64,000 nt of DNA from Sinorhizobium fredii (GTDB lineage Bacteria; Pseudomonadota; Alphaproteobacteria; Rhizobiales; Rhizobiaceae), in the NCBI RefSeq assembly GCF_002944405.1, contig NZ_CP024310.1, forward strand, positions 1,612,001 to 1,676,000. Direction: 5' to 3'. The notes below the pieces were generated by a model. The model saw only the letters and a list, made by a program, of their open reading frames with translations. It was not told the DNA's origin and made no database searches. Shown piece after piece: positions 1 to 9,580 of the stretch; position 1 is the stretch's first letter, and each line of letters opens with the position of its first letter. Both the position numbers and the translations under genes were made by a program.

Positions 1-245
1 CGGCCCTGCTGCTCGCCATGATCGAGTTCCCGGATTTCTCGTCCCCGGTCAGATCGATGGCCCGTTCGCTGGCGAGGATTGCCCGTCGCGACGGGGAACT
101 GGAAGAGGCGGAGGCAAGCCAACCCTATTCCGAGGCGGCGCCGATCGAACCCCGACCGAACAACCCGCCATCGGAGCCGCCGCAATGGGTGCCGCTCGAA
201 ATCAAGCCAGCCACGGCCGACGAAAAGGCGGAGCGGAGGGGCTGA
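1..245 (+). CDS. C-terminal part of an unidentified protein (5' end outside window)
   Basis: An open frame enters from the left edge and stops at 243-245, giving about 81 visible residues. The first few are hydrophobic (ALLLAM), possibly the end of a membrane segment. The rest is a basic then proline/glutamate-rich hydrophilic tail. An internal ATG at 18 exists but has no clear ribosome-binding site, and the frame is open upstream of it, so this is probably the tail of a longer gene. It ends 3 nt before the HlyD-family gene and is probably in its operon. Small DUF3302-type membrane proteins often precede YiaV/YibH-like HlyD proteins, so that is a possible identity, but the visible part is not diagnostic. 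Confidence 0.5.
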   Translation, partial: ALLLAMIEFPDFSSPVRSMARSLARIARRDGELEEAEASQPYSEAAPIEPRPNNPPSEPPQWVPLEIKPATADEKAERRG

Positions 246-248
246 ACC

Positions 249-1478
249 ATGCTCGAATTCCTGATCTGTTCGCTGCTCACCATCTTTCCGGACTTCCTGT
301 TTCGCCGCTATGTCCAGGGCAAGCGCATCGGCCGGGAGATCAATCTTTACTCGATGTGGTTCGAGCTGCGTTACGGCATTACCGCCTGCGTGATCCTGAC
401 CGTCTCGCTGATCACGATGATCTTTTACTTCCATCCTTCGACCACCAACGTCACCGCGGTGTTCCGCACCGTTACGATCCTACCCGAATCCAACGGCCGC
501 GTGGCGGAGGTGTTTGTCGGCACCAACGAGAAGGTGGCGTCCGGCGCGCCGCTCTTCCGCCTCGACAACAAGGAGCAGCAGGCAGCGCTCGAGACCGCAC
601 GCCGCCGCGTTGCGGAAATCGACGCCGAGATGACCGTGGCGCAGAGCGAACTTGCCTCGGCCGATGGCCTGATCGCTCAAGCCGAGGGCGCCTATCTCCA
701 GGCGCTAAACGAACTCGAGACGCAGGTCGAACTGAACACGCGCAATCCCAATATTGTTGCTAGGCGGGAAATCGAGCGGCTGCAGGTCGCCGCGGATGGC
801 CGCAAGGGCGGGCTTGCCGCCGCTGTCTCGAACAAGCAGACGCTGGAGACGAAGATCGCCTCGCTTCTGCCGGCGCAGAAGGCGAGCGCGGAAGCGGCAC
901 TTGCCCAGGCTCAGGTGGAACTGGACAAGACGACTGTACGTGCCGGCGTAGCCGGCACCGTGCAGCAATTTACGCTCAGGCCCGGCGACATCGTCAATCC
1001 GATGATCCGCTCGGCCGGTATCCTCGTGCCGGAGGACCGGCGCATTGGGCTAATCGCCGGCTTCGGTCAGATCGAGGCGCAGGTGATGAAAGCCGGGATG
1101 ATCGCCGAGGCGACCTGCGTCGGCAAGCCGTTCACCATCATTCCGATGGTGGTCACCGAGGTTCAGGACGTCATCGCCGCCGGACAGTATCGGCCGACGG
1201 ACCAGCTCGTCGACGTACAGCAGCTGGCGCGCCCCGGCACCCTGACCACCTATCTGGAGCCGCTTTATCGGGGCCAGCTTGCCGGAATCCCGCCGGGCAG
1301 CAGCTGCATCGCGAACGCCTACACCAGCAATCACGACGAATTGCATGCGCCGGGGATCAGCACGACGCGCTGGCTGTATTTGCATATCGTTGACGCGGTG
1401 GGGCTTGTGCACGCGGCCATCCTCCGCCTGCAGGCGCTGCTCTTGCCCGTCCAGACGCTGGTCCTGACGGGACATTGA
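249..1478 (+). CDS. HlyD-family membrane fusion (periplasmic adaptor) protein
   Basis: 409 aa. A hydrophobic N-terminus and a second membrane segment around residues 50-70 (ACVILTVSLITMIFYF) anchor it in the inner membrane. A lipoyl/barrel-sandwich half follows (about 85-115, SNGRVAEVFVGTNEKVASG), then an alanine/glutamate-rich coiled-coil hairpin (about 115-230), then the second half (VRAGVAGTVQQFTLRPGD). The C-terminus is again hydrophobic. Members bridge an inner-membrane transporter to the envelope, but no cognate ABC or RND pump is adjacent, which fits the YiaV/YibH-like subgroup of unknown substrate. GGAGGG lies 8 nt upstream of the ATG. The SulP gene starts 16 nt downstream, so the two are probably co-transcribed. 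Confidence 0.85.
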   Translation: MLEFLICSLLTIFPDFLFRRYVQGKRIGREINLYSMWFELRYGITACVILTVSLITMIFYFHPSTTNVTAVFRTVTILPESNGRVAEVFVGTNEKVASGAPLFRLDNKEQQAALETARRRVAEIDAEMTVAQSELASADGLIAQAEGAYLQALNELETQVELNTRNPNIVARREIERLQVAADGRKGGLAAAVSNKQTLETKIASLLPAQKASAEAALAQAQVELDKTTVRAGVAGTVQQFTLRPGDIVNPMIRSAGILVPEDRRIGLIAGFGQIEAQVMKAGMIAEATCVGKPFTIIPMVVTEVQDVIAAGQYRPTDQLVDVQQLARPGTLTTYLEPLYRGQLAGIPPGSSCIANAYTSNHDELHAPGISTTRWLYLHIVDAVGLVHAAILRLQALLLPVQTLVLTGH

Positions 1479-1494
1479 TGCGGAGGTGACGGGG

Positions 1495-3195
1495 ATGCAA
1501 CTCACCCTCCCTCGCCTGCCACTCATTGCCAACCTTGCTGGCTATCAGGCGAACTGGCTGCGCAGCGACCTCTCGGCCGGATTGGCGATCGCAGCGGTCG
1601 GCCTGCCGAGCGCCATCGCCTATCCGGCCATCGCCGGCCTGCCGCCGGAGACCGGCCTTTACGCAAGCATCACGCCGCTCGTCGCCTACGCCCTCTTCGG
1701 CCCGTCGCAGCGCCTGATCGTCGGGCCGGACGCGGCGACCATGACAGTGCTGGCCGCGGTGCTCACCACGGTCTACGCCACGCCCGGCGTGACCGAGGAT
1801 CGGGTGACTGTCGCCGCGTTGCTGGCGCTTGCCGTTGGCGCCTTGTGCCTGATCGCACGGGTCGTGCGGCTCGGCGTGCTTGCGACGTTCCTGTCGCGCC
1901 CGATCCTGATCGGCTTTTTTGCCGGCATCTCGCTTTCGATCCTGATCGGCCAGATCGACCGGGTCACCGGCGTCGATATCGAAGCTGACGGCCTCATCGC
2001 TCCGGTCCTCGAACTGCTCGGCAAGGCCGGATCGATCCATTGGCCGTCGCTGCTGCTTGCCGCCGTGTCTTTCGCGCTGCTGCAGGCGGCACGCCTCATG
2101 CGATCGCGCATTCCCGGACCGGTGCTGGTTGTCGCGCTCGCAGTATTGGCATCGGCCCTGTTCGATTTCGAGGGGCAGGGCATCAAGGTGGTCGGCGATA
2201 TTCCGCGCGAGCTGCCGTCGCTGACGCTGCCGGCGGCTTCCGGCCTCCCTTTCCAGGCCCTCCTGCTCGGCGCCGGGGCCATCTTTCTGGTGAGCTTCGG
2301 CTCCGGCATTATCGCTGCCCGCAGCTTCGGGGCCAAGGGCGGCTACCTGGTCGATCCCAATCGCGAGCTCGAGGGCTTCGGTGCGGCGAACATCGCCGCC
2401 GGGCTTTTCGGGACCTTTCCCGTCACCGCTTCGGACTCGCGCACCGCAGTGAACTTCAGCGTCGGCGGCCGGTCGCAGATCGCGAGCATCGTCGCGGCGG
2501 CAGCATTGCTGGCGGTTCTCCTCTATTTCGGCGATGTCCTGCGCATCCTGCCGATCCCGACGCTCGGTGCAGTGCTGGTGGCAACCGCACTCAGCCTGAT
2601 CGATATTTCCGCCTTGAAAGAAATCTGGCGCATCAGCCGCATCGAATTCGTCTTCGCGCTGATCGCCTTGTCCGGACCGATCAGCTTCGGCGTTTTGGAG
2701 GGCGTGGTGACGGCGATCGCCGCGACGCTGGTCTACGTTTTGCAGAAAACCATGTTCCCGCGCGACGCCCTGCTCGGCCGGCTTGCCGGCCATGACGGCT
2801 TCTACAAGCTCCACCGCAACCCGGCGGCGCGACCGGTGCCAGGTTTAACGCTCTTCATGGTCCAGGGCAGCCTGCTGTTCTTCAACACCGATTACGTCCA
2901 GGCGCGCCTGCGCGCGGTGATCGATACGCTGCCCGCGGACACAAGCTGGTTCGTCATGGACGCGAGCGCCATCGCCCAGATCGACAGTTCCGCAGCCGCC
3001 ATGCTCGATGAGCTTTATGACGATCTCGACAGGCGCGGCATAGCACTCGCGATCGCTGAGCTGCATTTCGAAGCCCGCGCGATTCTGGAACGTGCCGGCG
3101 TGATCGCCAAGATCGGGCCCGGGATGATCTTCGAGGACCTCGATGACGCGCTTGACGCCTTCGAGAAAAGCAGTGCGGAAACAGCCGCGCAGTAG
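1495..3195 (+). CDS. SulP-family inorganic anion transporter with STAS domain
   Basis: About 566 aa. The N-terminal SulP core is recognisable from GLPSAIAYPAIAGLPPETGLY (residues about 35-55) and the following helices. It ends in a cytoplasmic STAS domain (about 455-560, with FVMDASAIAQIDSSAAAMLDEL), typical of SLC26/SulP carriers for sulfate, bicarbonate, oxalate or similar anions. Substrate cannot be read from sequence. I chose the ATG at 1495 because GGAGG at 1482-1486 lies 8 nt before it. An in-frame GTG at 1486 overlaps that site and is less likely. It sits between the HlyD-like gene and ppk2 on the same strand. Confidence 0.9.
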   Translation: MQLTLPRLPLIANLAGYQANWLRSDLSAGLAIAAVGLPSAIAYPAIAGLPPETGLYASITPLVAYALFGPSQRLIVGPDAATMTVLAAVLTTVYATPGVTEDRVTVAALLALAVGALCLIARVVRLGVLATFLSRPILIGFFAGISLSILIGQIDRVTGVDIEADGLIAPVLELLGKAGSIHWPSLLLAAVSFALLQAARLMRSRIPGPVLVVALAVLASALFDFEGQGIKVVGDIPRELPSLTLPAASGLPFQALLLGAGAIFLVSFGSGIIAARSFGAKGGYLVDPNRELEGFGAANIAAGLFGTFPVTASDSRTAVNFSVGGRSQIASIVAAAALLAVLLYFGDVLRILPIPTLGAVLVATALSLIDISALKEIWRISRIEFVFALIALSGPISFGVLEGVVTAIAATLVYVLQKTMFPRDALLGRLAGHDGFYKLHRNPAARPVPGLTLFMVQGSLLFFNTDYVQARLRAVIDTLPADTSWFVMDASAIAQIDSSAAAMLDELYDDLDRRGIALAIAELHFEARAILERAGVIAKIGPGMIFEDLDDALDAFEKSSAETAAQ

Positions 3196-3267
3196 AGCTG
3201 TCCTCTACTGCGCCCGCAGGGCAGACCGGTGAATTTAAGAGGCTGTGGTCAGCCTGGGAGGAGCAAC

Positions 3268-4122
3268 ATGGTCAAGAATGGCAAAAACGGAAAGAAAGGC
3301 AAGGAAAAGAACAAGGACAGGAGGCTCGCCGAGGCGCCTGCGGTCGAGACGAGGCCGAGCGGCGACTATGCGAAGGAGCTCGCGAGATTGCAGGAGGAAA
3401 TCGCCCATTTGCAGGCCTGGGTGAAGAAGACCGGAGCCCGTATCGTCGTCGTCTTCGAAGGACGCGACGCGGCGGGTAAAGGCGGGGTGATCAAACGGAT
3501 CACCGAACGTGTCAGCCCGCGGGTCTTTCGCGTCGCCGCACTTCCGGCGCCCACCGACCGGGAGAAGACGCAGATCTACATGCAGCGCTATATCCAGCAT
3601 CTGCCGGCGGCCGGCGAAGTCGTGATCTTCGACCGCTCCTGGTACAACAGGCCCGGCGTCGAGCGCGTCATGGGGTTCTGTTCGGAGGAAAAGGCGCGCC
3701 GCTTCCTCGAGCTCGCGCCACGCTTCGAGGCCGCCATGATCGAAAGCGGCATCGTCCTGCTCAAGTACTTTCTCGATGTCAGCGAGGAGGAGCAGGAACG
3801 CCGCTTCCGGCAGCGCATCGACGACCCGCTGCGCCAGTGGAAGCTCAGTCCGATGGATGTCGAATCCTATCGCCGTTGGTGGGACTATACGCGCGCCTAT
3901 GACGAAATGATCCGCATGACCGATACGGACTATGCGCCCTGGTGGATCGTGCCGTCCAACGACAAGAAGCGCGCGCGCATCAACTGCATCTCGCATTTCC
4001 TGTCCTCTATTCCATACGATCGGGTGAAATTTGCCGAACCTGAACTCGGCAAGCGCCAGAAGCGGCCCGACGACTACGTCCCGGACAACCATATCCGCCG
4101 CACCGTGCCGAACGTGTTCTGA
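3268..4122 (+). CDS. ppk2: Polyphosphate kinase 2 (PPK2 family)
   Basis: 284 aa. It carries a Lys/Gly-rich N-terminus (KNGKNGKKGKEKNK), then the PPK2 core: Walker A GRDAAGKGG (about residue 75), the lid/Walker B region FDRSWYNRPGVERVMGFC (about 130-147) and the C-terminal DYVPDNHIRR tail. PPK2 enzymes use polyphosphate to phosphorylate nucleotides, usually GDP or ADP. The length matches single-domain class I enzymes. The ATG at 3268 follows GGGAGGAG; an earlier in-frame GTG at 3229 has no such site. Convergent with the 156-aa gene of the arginine deiminase cluster. PPK2 next to ATP-yielding arginine catabolism would be a sensible pairing, but co-regulation is inference. Confidence 0.92.
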   Translation: MVKNGKNGKKGKEKNKDRRLAEAPAVETRPSGDYAKELARLQEEIAHLQAWVKKTGARIVVVFEGRDAAGKGGVIKRITERVSPRVFRVAALPAPTDREKTQIYMQRYIQHLPAAGEVVIFDRSWYNRPGVERVMGFCSEEKARRFLELAPRFEAAMIESGIVLLKYFLDVSEEEQERRFRQRIDDPLRQWKLSPMDVESYRRWWDYTRAYDEMIRMTDTDYAPWWIVPSNDKKRARINCISHFLSSIPYDRVKFAEPELGKRQKRPDDYVPDNHIRRTVPNVF

Positions 4123-4164
4123 GGCGAGACGGGCACACCGCGTCCCGTCAGCTGGCAGCAAGAG

Positions 4165-4191
4165 ACGGCAGGTGTCTTTGACACCCGCCGT
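4165..4191. terminator. Hairpin between convergent genes
   Basis: ACGGC-A-GGTGTC, loop TTT, GACACC-C-GCCGT. This is an 11-bp stem with one A/C mismatch, lying between the converging ppk2 and 156-aa genes. There is no U-tract, so it is a probable bidirectional terminator or mRNA end-stabilising hairpin. Confidence 0.55.
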
Positions 4192-4218
4192 GCGCCAAAT
4201 GGACTTTGAGGTTGAGGC

Positions 4219-4689
4219 TCAGACCTTGTCCGGAGCCCAGTTTAGAAACAGCCCGACGTCACCGGGCATGCCGCCAGGAAAGTTGATGATCATCGCCTTC
4301 AACTTGTAGCCCTGCGGCTTGCCGAAGGTCTGATAGCGTTCGAAGAATTCCTTCGCCTTGCCCTGCAGAGTTTGCGGCCAGTCGGGATCGGCGCTGTTGA
4401 TCGCCCGACCGCTGTCGGTGCAGAGTTCGGACGGAAAGCTGTAGACCATCGCCTCGAACTTGCCTGCCTTGACGGCATTGGCGACGAGACGGCGCACCAT
4501 GGCGATCTCTTCTTCCGTCACGTGTTTCTTCAAGAAGTCGGCAGCGAAGTCAGCGTGTTTCTGCTCCTCGATCGCCTTGAGCTTCCTTTCCCTGTCCATT
4601 TCCTCCATTTCCCGTTCGAGCACCTGTTTGCGAAGCTCTTCCGCGGTTGGAGGTCTTCTATCGGCATTGAGATCCTTCTGATCCGTCAT
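4219..4689 (-). CDS. Conserved-looking hypothetical protein, last gene of the arc cluster
   Basis: 156 aa; I do not recognise a family. Residues 15-55 are highly charged and likely helical (REMEEMDRERKLKAIEEQKHADF). The C-terminal half looks globular with aromatic residues (FFERYQTFGKPQGYKLKAMI). No signal peptide or membrane segment, so probably cytoplasmic. The ATG at 4689 is preceded by GGAG at 7 nt; the open frame extends further upstream to 4998 but overlaps the nhaC-like gene. It lies 128 nt downstream of that gene on the same strand, so it may be the last cistron of the arginine deiminase operon. Function unknown. Confidence 0.7.
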   Translation of the reverse strand: MTDQKDLNADRRPPTAEELRKQVLEREMEEMDRERKLKAIEEQKHADFAADFLKKHVTEEEIAMVRRLVANAVKAGKFEAMVYSFPSELCTDSGRAINSADPDWPQTLQGKAKEFFERYQTFGKPQGYKLKAMIINFPGGMPGDVGLFLNWAPDKV

Positions 4690-4817
4690 CGCTTTGCTCC
4701 ACTTCAAGTCAAGACCAAGAAAGGCCAGCCTCACGCGAGGCACAAAATGTCCCATGCTTCGCACCAGGCCCACGGTCTTGCCCTCTGGCAGCCATGGAAT
4801 TTCCGCCCGATGCTTAC

Positions 4818-6293
4818 TCAAACGGGAGCCGGGCTTGTGTGCCCCGTCTCCGGCACCCTCATCCGCACCATTCGCCATCCGAGAAATCCAAATGCGATGG
4901 CGACCAAAGGATTCAGAATGTTGAAGAAGCAAAACCCGGCATAGACGGCAGTCGGAACTCCGAGAGCTGCTGCCATATACGCGCCGCAACTGTTCCACGG
5001 CACAAGGGGCGATGTCACGGTCGCCGAATCTCCCACCACTCGCGAGAGCATGACAGGTGCCATCCCGCGGTTCGCGAATGACGGCCCGAACAACCTGCCC
5101 GGCAATGCGACGGAAATATATTGATCCGACGTGACAACGTTCGAAATTATCGATGTGCCGACGACCGTCGAGATGAGGCCGGCGGCCGATTTGGTCCGCC
5201 TCACCAGTGGCTCGATCAGCCGCTTCAGCAAACCGGCATGCTCGACCACCGCGCCAAAAGCAAGGGCCGCGACGATGAGCCAGACCGTGTTCATCATGCT
5301 AGACATGCCCCCACGGGTCAGGATGAGGTCGATGGATTTCTCCCCCGTCGCGGAGACGTAGCCGTTGGCTGGCGCCGCCCAAGCACCCTTGAGCAGTGCG
5401 AGACCGAAGGGCAGATCCGGCACTGAGGCAAATACTGCGACGCGCTCGGGATCATGCAAAACCGCTAGGACTGCACCCGCAAGAGCGCCGATGAAAATCG
5501 CCACGAAAGGTGGCAGGCGGAATAGGGAAAACAGCAGGACCAGCAACAGGGGAAGGAACGACCAGAGCGAGACGCTGAGCTTGCTGTCGATCTTTGCCAA
5601 GGCTTGCGTCGCATCGAAATCGGCCGGCTGCCCAAGGAGCCCGAAGATGAGCAGACAAACCGACAGCGTCGGTACCGACGTCCAGAGCGACTCGCGGATG
5701 TGACTGTAGATGTCCGATCCCGCCGTAGCGGTCGCCAGATTCACCGTGTCCGACAGTGGCGAGGCCTTGTCGCCGAAATAGGCGCCCGATATGACCGCTC
5801 CGGCCGTGATCGCGGGCGACAGGCCCATATTGGCGGCGACACCCATAAGCCCGATGCCGATCGTCCCTGCCACCGTCCAAGAACTGCCGATGCTGAAGGC
5901 GACCGCAGCGCATACAAGCGCGGTGGTCGCGTAGAAGTACGTCGGGCTCAGCAGCTTCAGCCCGTAATAGATCATCGCGATGATCGTGCCGCTCATCGCC
6001 CAGGTGCCGATCAGTGCCCCGACGGCGAGAAGGATGAGGATCGCCGGCAAACCGGCTGCGATGCCGTCGACAACCGCTTGGCGAATGCCTGCCCAGGGCA
6101 GGCCGTTCTTGTAGGCGACGCACGCCGCGATGATACCGCAGAAAAGCAAGGCGATCTGGTTCGGACCGGAGGATGCGTCGTCGCCAAAAAGGGAGAAGGA
6201 AAGCGATAGAAGGATCACCAGCGCGATACAGGGTATGAGTGCGTCGACCAGCGACGGCGGCCTTGCAGTGTCGTCGCGGACGATGTCGTTCAT
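4818..6293 (-). CDS. NhaC-family Na+/H+ (or organic cation) antiporter
   Basis: 491 aa, about 11-12 hydrophobic segments. The signature GAYFGDKASPLSDTVNLA (about residues 170-188) identifies the NhaC superfamily, and the C-terminal half contains the conserved VVGDSATVTSPLVPWNSCGA stretch. The ATG at 6293 lies 2 nt after the arcC stop, so it is translationally coupled to the arginine deiminase operon. Arginine deimination releases ammonia and raises pH, so a proton-importing antiporter would fit. NhaC relatives can also exchange metabolites such as malate/lactate or amino acids, so transport of a pathway intermediate is an alternative. Confidence 0.88.
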   Translation of the reverse strand: MNDIVRDDTARPPSLVDALIPCIALVILLSLSFSLFGDDASSGPNQIALLFCGIIAACVAYKNGLPWAGIRQAVVDGIAAGLPAILILLAVGALIGTWAMSGTIIAMIYYGLKLLSPTYFYATTALVCAAVAFSIGSSWTVAGTIGIGLMGVAANMGLSPAITAGAVISGAYFGDKASPLSDTVNLATATAGSDIYSHIRESLWTSVPTLSVCLLIFGLLGQPADFDATQALAKIDSKLSVSLWSFLPLLLVLLFSLFRLPPFVAIFIGALAGAVLAVLHDPERVAVFASVPDLPFGLALLKGAWAAPANGYVSATGEKSIDLILTRGGMSSMMNTVWLIVAALAFGAVVEHAGLLKRLIEPLVRRTKSAAGLISTVVGTSIISNVVTSDQYISVALPGRLFGPSFANRGMAPVMLSRVVGDSATVTSPLVPWNSCGAYMAAALGVPTAVYAGFCFFNILNPLVAIAFGFLGWRMVRMRVPETGHTSPAPV

Positions 6294-6295
6294 GG

Positions 6296-7258
6296 TCAGC
6301 CCCTGACTGGCGCTGGGTCGCGCTCGTGCCAGGTCATATCCGGAAAATTCGGGTTGATAATCGTGCCCCGTTTGCCATGCAGGATTGCAGCAATGTCCTG
6401 CAGTGCCCCGATCGCGGCGGTCTTTCCGGTCTGCCTGGCGAACTCGCAGGCGGCTTCGACCTTCGGCCCCATCGAACCGGCCGGAAACGAATAGGCGCCG
6501 AGCTTGTCCGGATTGGCCTTGAAGATTGCCTTCTGATTCTCCGTTCCCCAATCGGTGAACACGGCGTCGGCGTCGGTCGCCATGATGAGCAGGTCCGCCG
6601 AAAGCTCCCGGGCAAGCAGCGCGGAGCAGAGATCCTTGTCGATAACCGCTTCGACGCCGGCGAGCGTCCGCTCCTTGTCCGGTACGTACATGGTTGGAAT
6701 GCCGCCGCCGCCGGCGCAGGTCACGATGGTCCCCTTTTCGAGAAGCCAGCGGATCGGCCGGATCTCGAAAATCCGCTTGGGAACGGGAGACGGGACGACG
6801 CGACGCCATTTGTTGCCGTCCTGCTTGAAGATCCATCCCTTTTCCTGATGAACCGCCGCCGCCTCGTCAGCCTCATACACTGGCCCGACGAACTTGGTGG
6901 GATTTTGGAAAGCCGGATCGTTGCCGTCCACCTCCACCATCGTGAGCAAAGTTGCGAACGGCACTTCAAACGGAAGCAGGTTGCCAAGCTCCTGCTCGAG
7001 CATATAGCCGATCATACCCTCCGTCTCCGCGCCAAGGACGTCGAGCGGATAGGCTTCGTCCGCCTTGTAGGCGGCGCCCTGAAGTGCAAGCAGTCCGACC
7101 TGAGGGCCGTTGCCATGCGTGATCACGAGCTGATGCTCGCCAGCGATCGGCGCTATTGCCTCGGCCGCAATCTTGATGTTGCGCCTTTGCACCTCCGCGG
7201 TCATCGGCTCTCCGCGTTTGAGGAGGGCATTGCCCCCCAATGCGATGACGACACGCAT
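6296..7258 (-). CDS. arcC: Carbamate kinase
   Basis: 320 aa, the usual length. Motifs of the amino-acid kinase fold are present: [10 protein letters not shown] at residues 4-13, [11 protein letters not shown] near 47, CAGGGGIPT in the middle, and [11 protein letters not shown]. It converts carbamoyl phosphate plus ADP to ATP, ammonia and CO2, the energy-yielding last step of the arginine deiminase pathway. The start lies 2 nt after the arcB stop and its stop 2 nt before the nhaC start, a tight operon. The GGNALL motif and the arcAB context separate it from other amino-acid kinases. Confidence 0.96.
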   Translation of the reverse strand: MRVVIALGGNALLKRGEPMTAEVQRRNIKIAAEAIAPIAGEHQLVITHGNGPQVGLLALQGAAYKADEAYPLDVLGAETEGMIGYMLEQELGNLLPFEVPFATLLTMVEVDGNDPAFQNPTKFVGPVYEADEAAAVHQEKGWIFKQDGNKWRRVVPSPVPKRIFEIRPIRWLLEKGTIVTCAGGGGIPTMYVPDKERTLAGVEAVIDKDLCSALLARELSADLLIMATDADAVFTDWGTENQKAIFKANPDKLGAYSFPAGSMGPKVEAACEFARQTGKTAAIGALQDIAAILHGKRGTIINPNFPDMTWHERDPAPVRG

Positions 7259-7260
7259 CT

Positions 7261-8265
7261 TCAGTCCCCCAAGGTTGCGACCAGCAGCGCCTTGATCGTG
7301 TGCATGCGATTTTCCGCCTGCTCGAAAGCGATGTTCGCCTCGGACTCGAAAACGTCGTTGGTGACTTCGAGGCCATTTTCCATTCCGTATTCGCTGGCGA
7401 TCTGCTTTCCGAGGGTCGTCTCGGTGTCATGGAAGGCGGGAAGGCAATGCATGAACTTGACCTGCGGATTGCCGCTCGCCTGCATCAATCCTGCATTGAC
7501 CTGGTATGGCGTAAGGAGCTGGATTCGCTCCTTCCAGACCTCCTTCGGTTCCCCCATCGATACCCAGACATCGGTATGGATGAAATCGACGCCCTCCACG
7601 GCCGCCTGCGGATCGTCGGTGATCGCCAGGCGCGCTCCCGAGCGATCCTTCAGCCTATTCGCGATGGTCTGAAATTCTTCAGACGGCCAGAGCGACTTCG
7701 GCCCGCAGATCCGCACGTCCATGCCCAGCAGGCAACCGACGATCAACAGCGAATGTCCCATGTTGGACCGCGTGTCACCGACATAGGCGTATTTGATGTC
7801 GCTGATTGGTTTGTCGCTTTGCTCACGCATCGTCATGACGTCGGCGATCATCTGAGTGGGATGATACTCATCGGTTAGGCCGTTATAGACGGGCACACCG
7901 GCATATTTGGCCAAGGTCTCAACGCCGTGCTGGGAAGCACCGCGATATTCAATTGCATCGTACATGCGTCCCAGTACGCGGGCCGTGTCCTTGAAGGACT
8001 CCTTGTGTCCAATCTGCGAGCCAGCCGGATCGAGATAGGTCACGTGCGCCCCCTGATCCGAGCAGGCCACTTCGAAGGCGCAGCGCGTCCGCGTCGAAGT
8101 CTTCTCGAAGATCAGGCAGATTTCCTTGCCCTTTAGATGCTCCTGTTCCGTGCGCGCGTATTTTGCGCGTTTCAGATCGCGCGCGAGATCAAGCAGGTAA
8201 CGAAACTCGCGAGGTGTATAGTCCTGCACCGTGAGAAGCGAGCGATTGCGGAGATTGAAACTCAT
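7261..8265 (-). CDS. arcB: Ornithine carbamoyltransferase, catabolic
   Basis: 334 aa. The carbamoyl-phosphate site STRTR is at residues 57-61 and the ornithine-binding HCLPAFHD motif near 270. [13 protein letters not shown] and [11 protein letters not shown] also fit the OTC family. Its position between arcA and arcC marks it as the catabolic enzyme, splitting citrulline with phosphate into ornithine and carbamoyl phosphate. The longer [14 protein letters not shown] region and C-terminus resemble catabolic ArcB rather than anabolic ArgF. Gap of 37 nt to arcA. Confidence 0.96.
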   Translation of the reverse strand: MSFNLRNRSLLTVQDYTPREFRYLLDLARDLKRAKYARTEQEHLKGKEICLIFEKTSTRTRCAFEVACSDQGAHVTYLDPAGSQIGHKESFKDTARVLGRMYDAIEYRGASQHGVETLAKYAGVPVYNGLTDEYHPTQMIADVMTMREQSDKPISDIKYAYVGDTRSNMGHSLLIVGCLLGMDVRICGPKSLWPSEEFQTIANRLKDRSGARLAITDDPQAAVEGVDFIHTDVWVSMGEPKEVWKERIQLLTPYQVNAGLMQASGNPQVKFMHCLPAFHDTETTLGKQIASEYGMENGLEVTNDVFESEANIAFEQAENRMHTIKALLVATLGD

Positions 8266-8302
8266 GATGCTGCTCCATTTGCCAATCAGGATGGGGAATT
8301 CT

Positions 8303-9532
8303 TCAGTGAGCCGGCTCTCTCCAGATCGGGCATGTCATGCAGTGGCCGCCGCCTCGGCCCCGACCCAATTCAGCGCCGCGGATCGTGATGACCTCGATGC
8401 CGGCCTTCCTGAGAAGCGTATTCGTGTGCGTATTGCGGTCGTAGGCAACGACCACCCCGGGCTCGAGCGCAACAACATTGTTGCCATCGTCCCATTGCTC
8501 TCGCTCCGCCTCATAGGCGTTGCCGCCGGTGGCGACGGTTCTTAGCTTCCGCAGGCCCAGAGCTTCGCTGACAACTTCGAGCATCCGACGCTCCTCGGCG
8601 CGCACCTCGAAATTGCCGTCGTCATCGACGGGGTGCATGCTGTAGCAGCGGATCTGGTCCACCACTTCGGCGAAAAGCGTCACGACGTCACGGTCGCAGA
8701 AACTGAACACCGTATCGAGATGCATCGCGGCCCGGCTCTTCGGCATCAGGCAGCCGATGACCTGGGTCGCTGCCTTGTTCCTGAACAAGGTCTTCGCCAT
8801 TTGCCCGACGGCCTGATAGGTCGTCCGCTCCCCCATCCCGACGAGCACGGTGCCGTTGCCGATCGGCATGACGTCGCCGCCCTCCATCGTCGCATTGGCA
8901 AATTGCTCGTCCGAGTCGCCCCACCAGATGTGGAAGTCGCCTCCCTTGAAGGTCGGATGGAACTTGTAGATCGCGCGCTGCACCAGTGTTTCGGCACGGC
9001 GCGCCGGCCAGAACATCGGATTGCATGTCACACCGTTATAGATCCAGCAGGATGGATCACGCTGAAAAAGCGTGTTCGGAATGGGGGGGATGACGAATTC
9101 CAGCCCCCCGAAGGCGCCAACCATCAGCTTCTTGCCCCTGCCCTCGGGGAGGTCCTCAATGGCAATTCCACCGATGAGGTAAGCGGCGAGCTGTTTCGAA
9201 TCCATCTCGTCGAGCCAAGGGCGCATGGCTTCGGCAATCTGAGAGCCCAACACGTTCGGCGTGATTCGGCGATCGAGGACGAATGTGCGGGCATCCGCAT
9301 CCGCAAGCGTTTCTGCCAGCAGATCATGGAGCTCGAGTACTTCGATCCCTCTTTCCTGCATCTTCAGGACAAAGTCGAAGTGATCCTTTTGAGCCTCGTG
9401 GACCCAGATGACATCATCGAACAACAGGTCGTGGCAATTGGCCGGGGTCAGTCGTTGATGCGCCAAGGATGGCCTGCACACCATCACAGTTCTGAGCTTA
9501 CCGACTTCCGAATGAACACCAAAGTTGCGCAT
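8303..9532 (-). CDS. arcA: Arginine deiminase
   Basis: 409 aa. It starts with [18 protein letters not shown], typical of ADI. The nucleophile motif GGGHCMTCP places the catalytic Cys at residue 398. [35 protein letters not shown] and [13 protein letters not shown] are also present. It hydrolyses arginine to citrulline and ammonia. The ATG at 9532 has AAGGAGG 7 nt upstream; a longer frame to 9565 has no better site. Second gene of the arc operon after the transporter. Confidence 0.96.
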   Translation of the reverse strand: MRNFGVHSEVGKLRTVMVCRPSLAHQRLTPANCHDLLFDDVIWVHEAQKDHFDFVLKMQERGIEVLELHDLLAETLADADARTFVLDRRITPNVLGSQIAEAMRPWLDEMDSKQLAAYLIGGIAIEDLPEGRGKKLMVGAFGGLEFVIPPIPNTLFQRDPSCWIYNGVTCNPMFWPARRAETLVQRAIYKFHPTFKGGDFHIWWGDSDEQFANATMEGGDVMPIGNGTVLVGMGERTTYQAVGQMAKTLFRNKAATQVIGCLMPKSRAAMHLDTVFSFCDRDVVTLFAEVVDQIRCYSMHPVDDDGNFEVRAEERRMLEVVSEALGLRKLRTVATGGNAYEAEREQWDDGNNVVALEPGVVVAYDRNTHTNTLLRKAGIEVITIRGAELGRGRGGGHCMTCPIWREPAH

Positions 9533-9580
9533 TCGCGTTTCCTCCTTGAACCGGAGTCTTTGCAACTTGACCCACCATGC

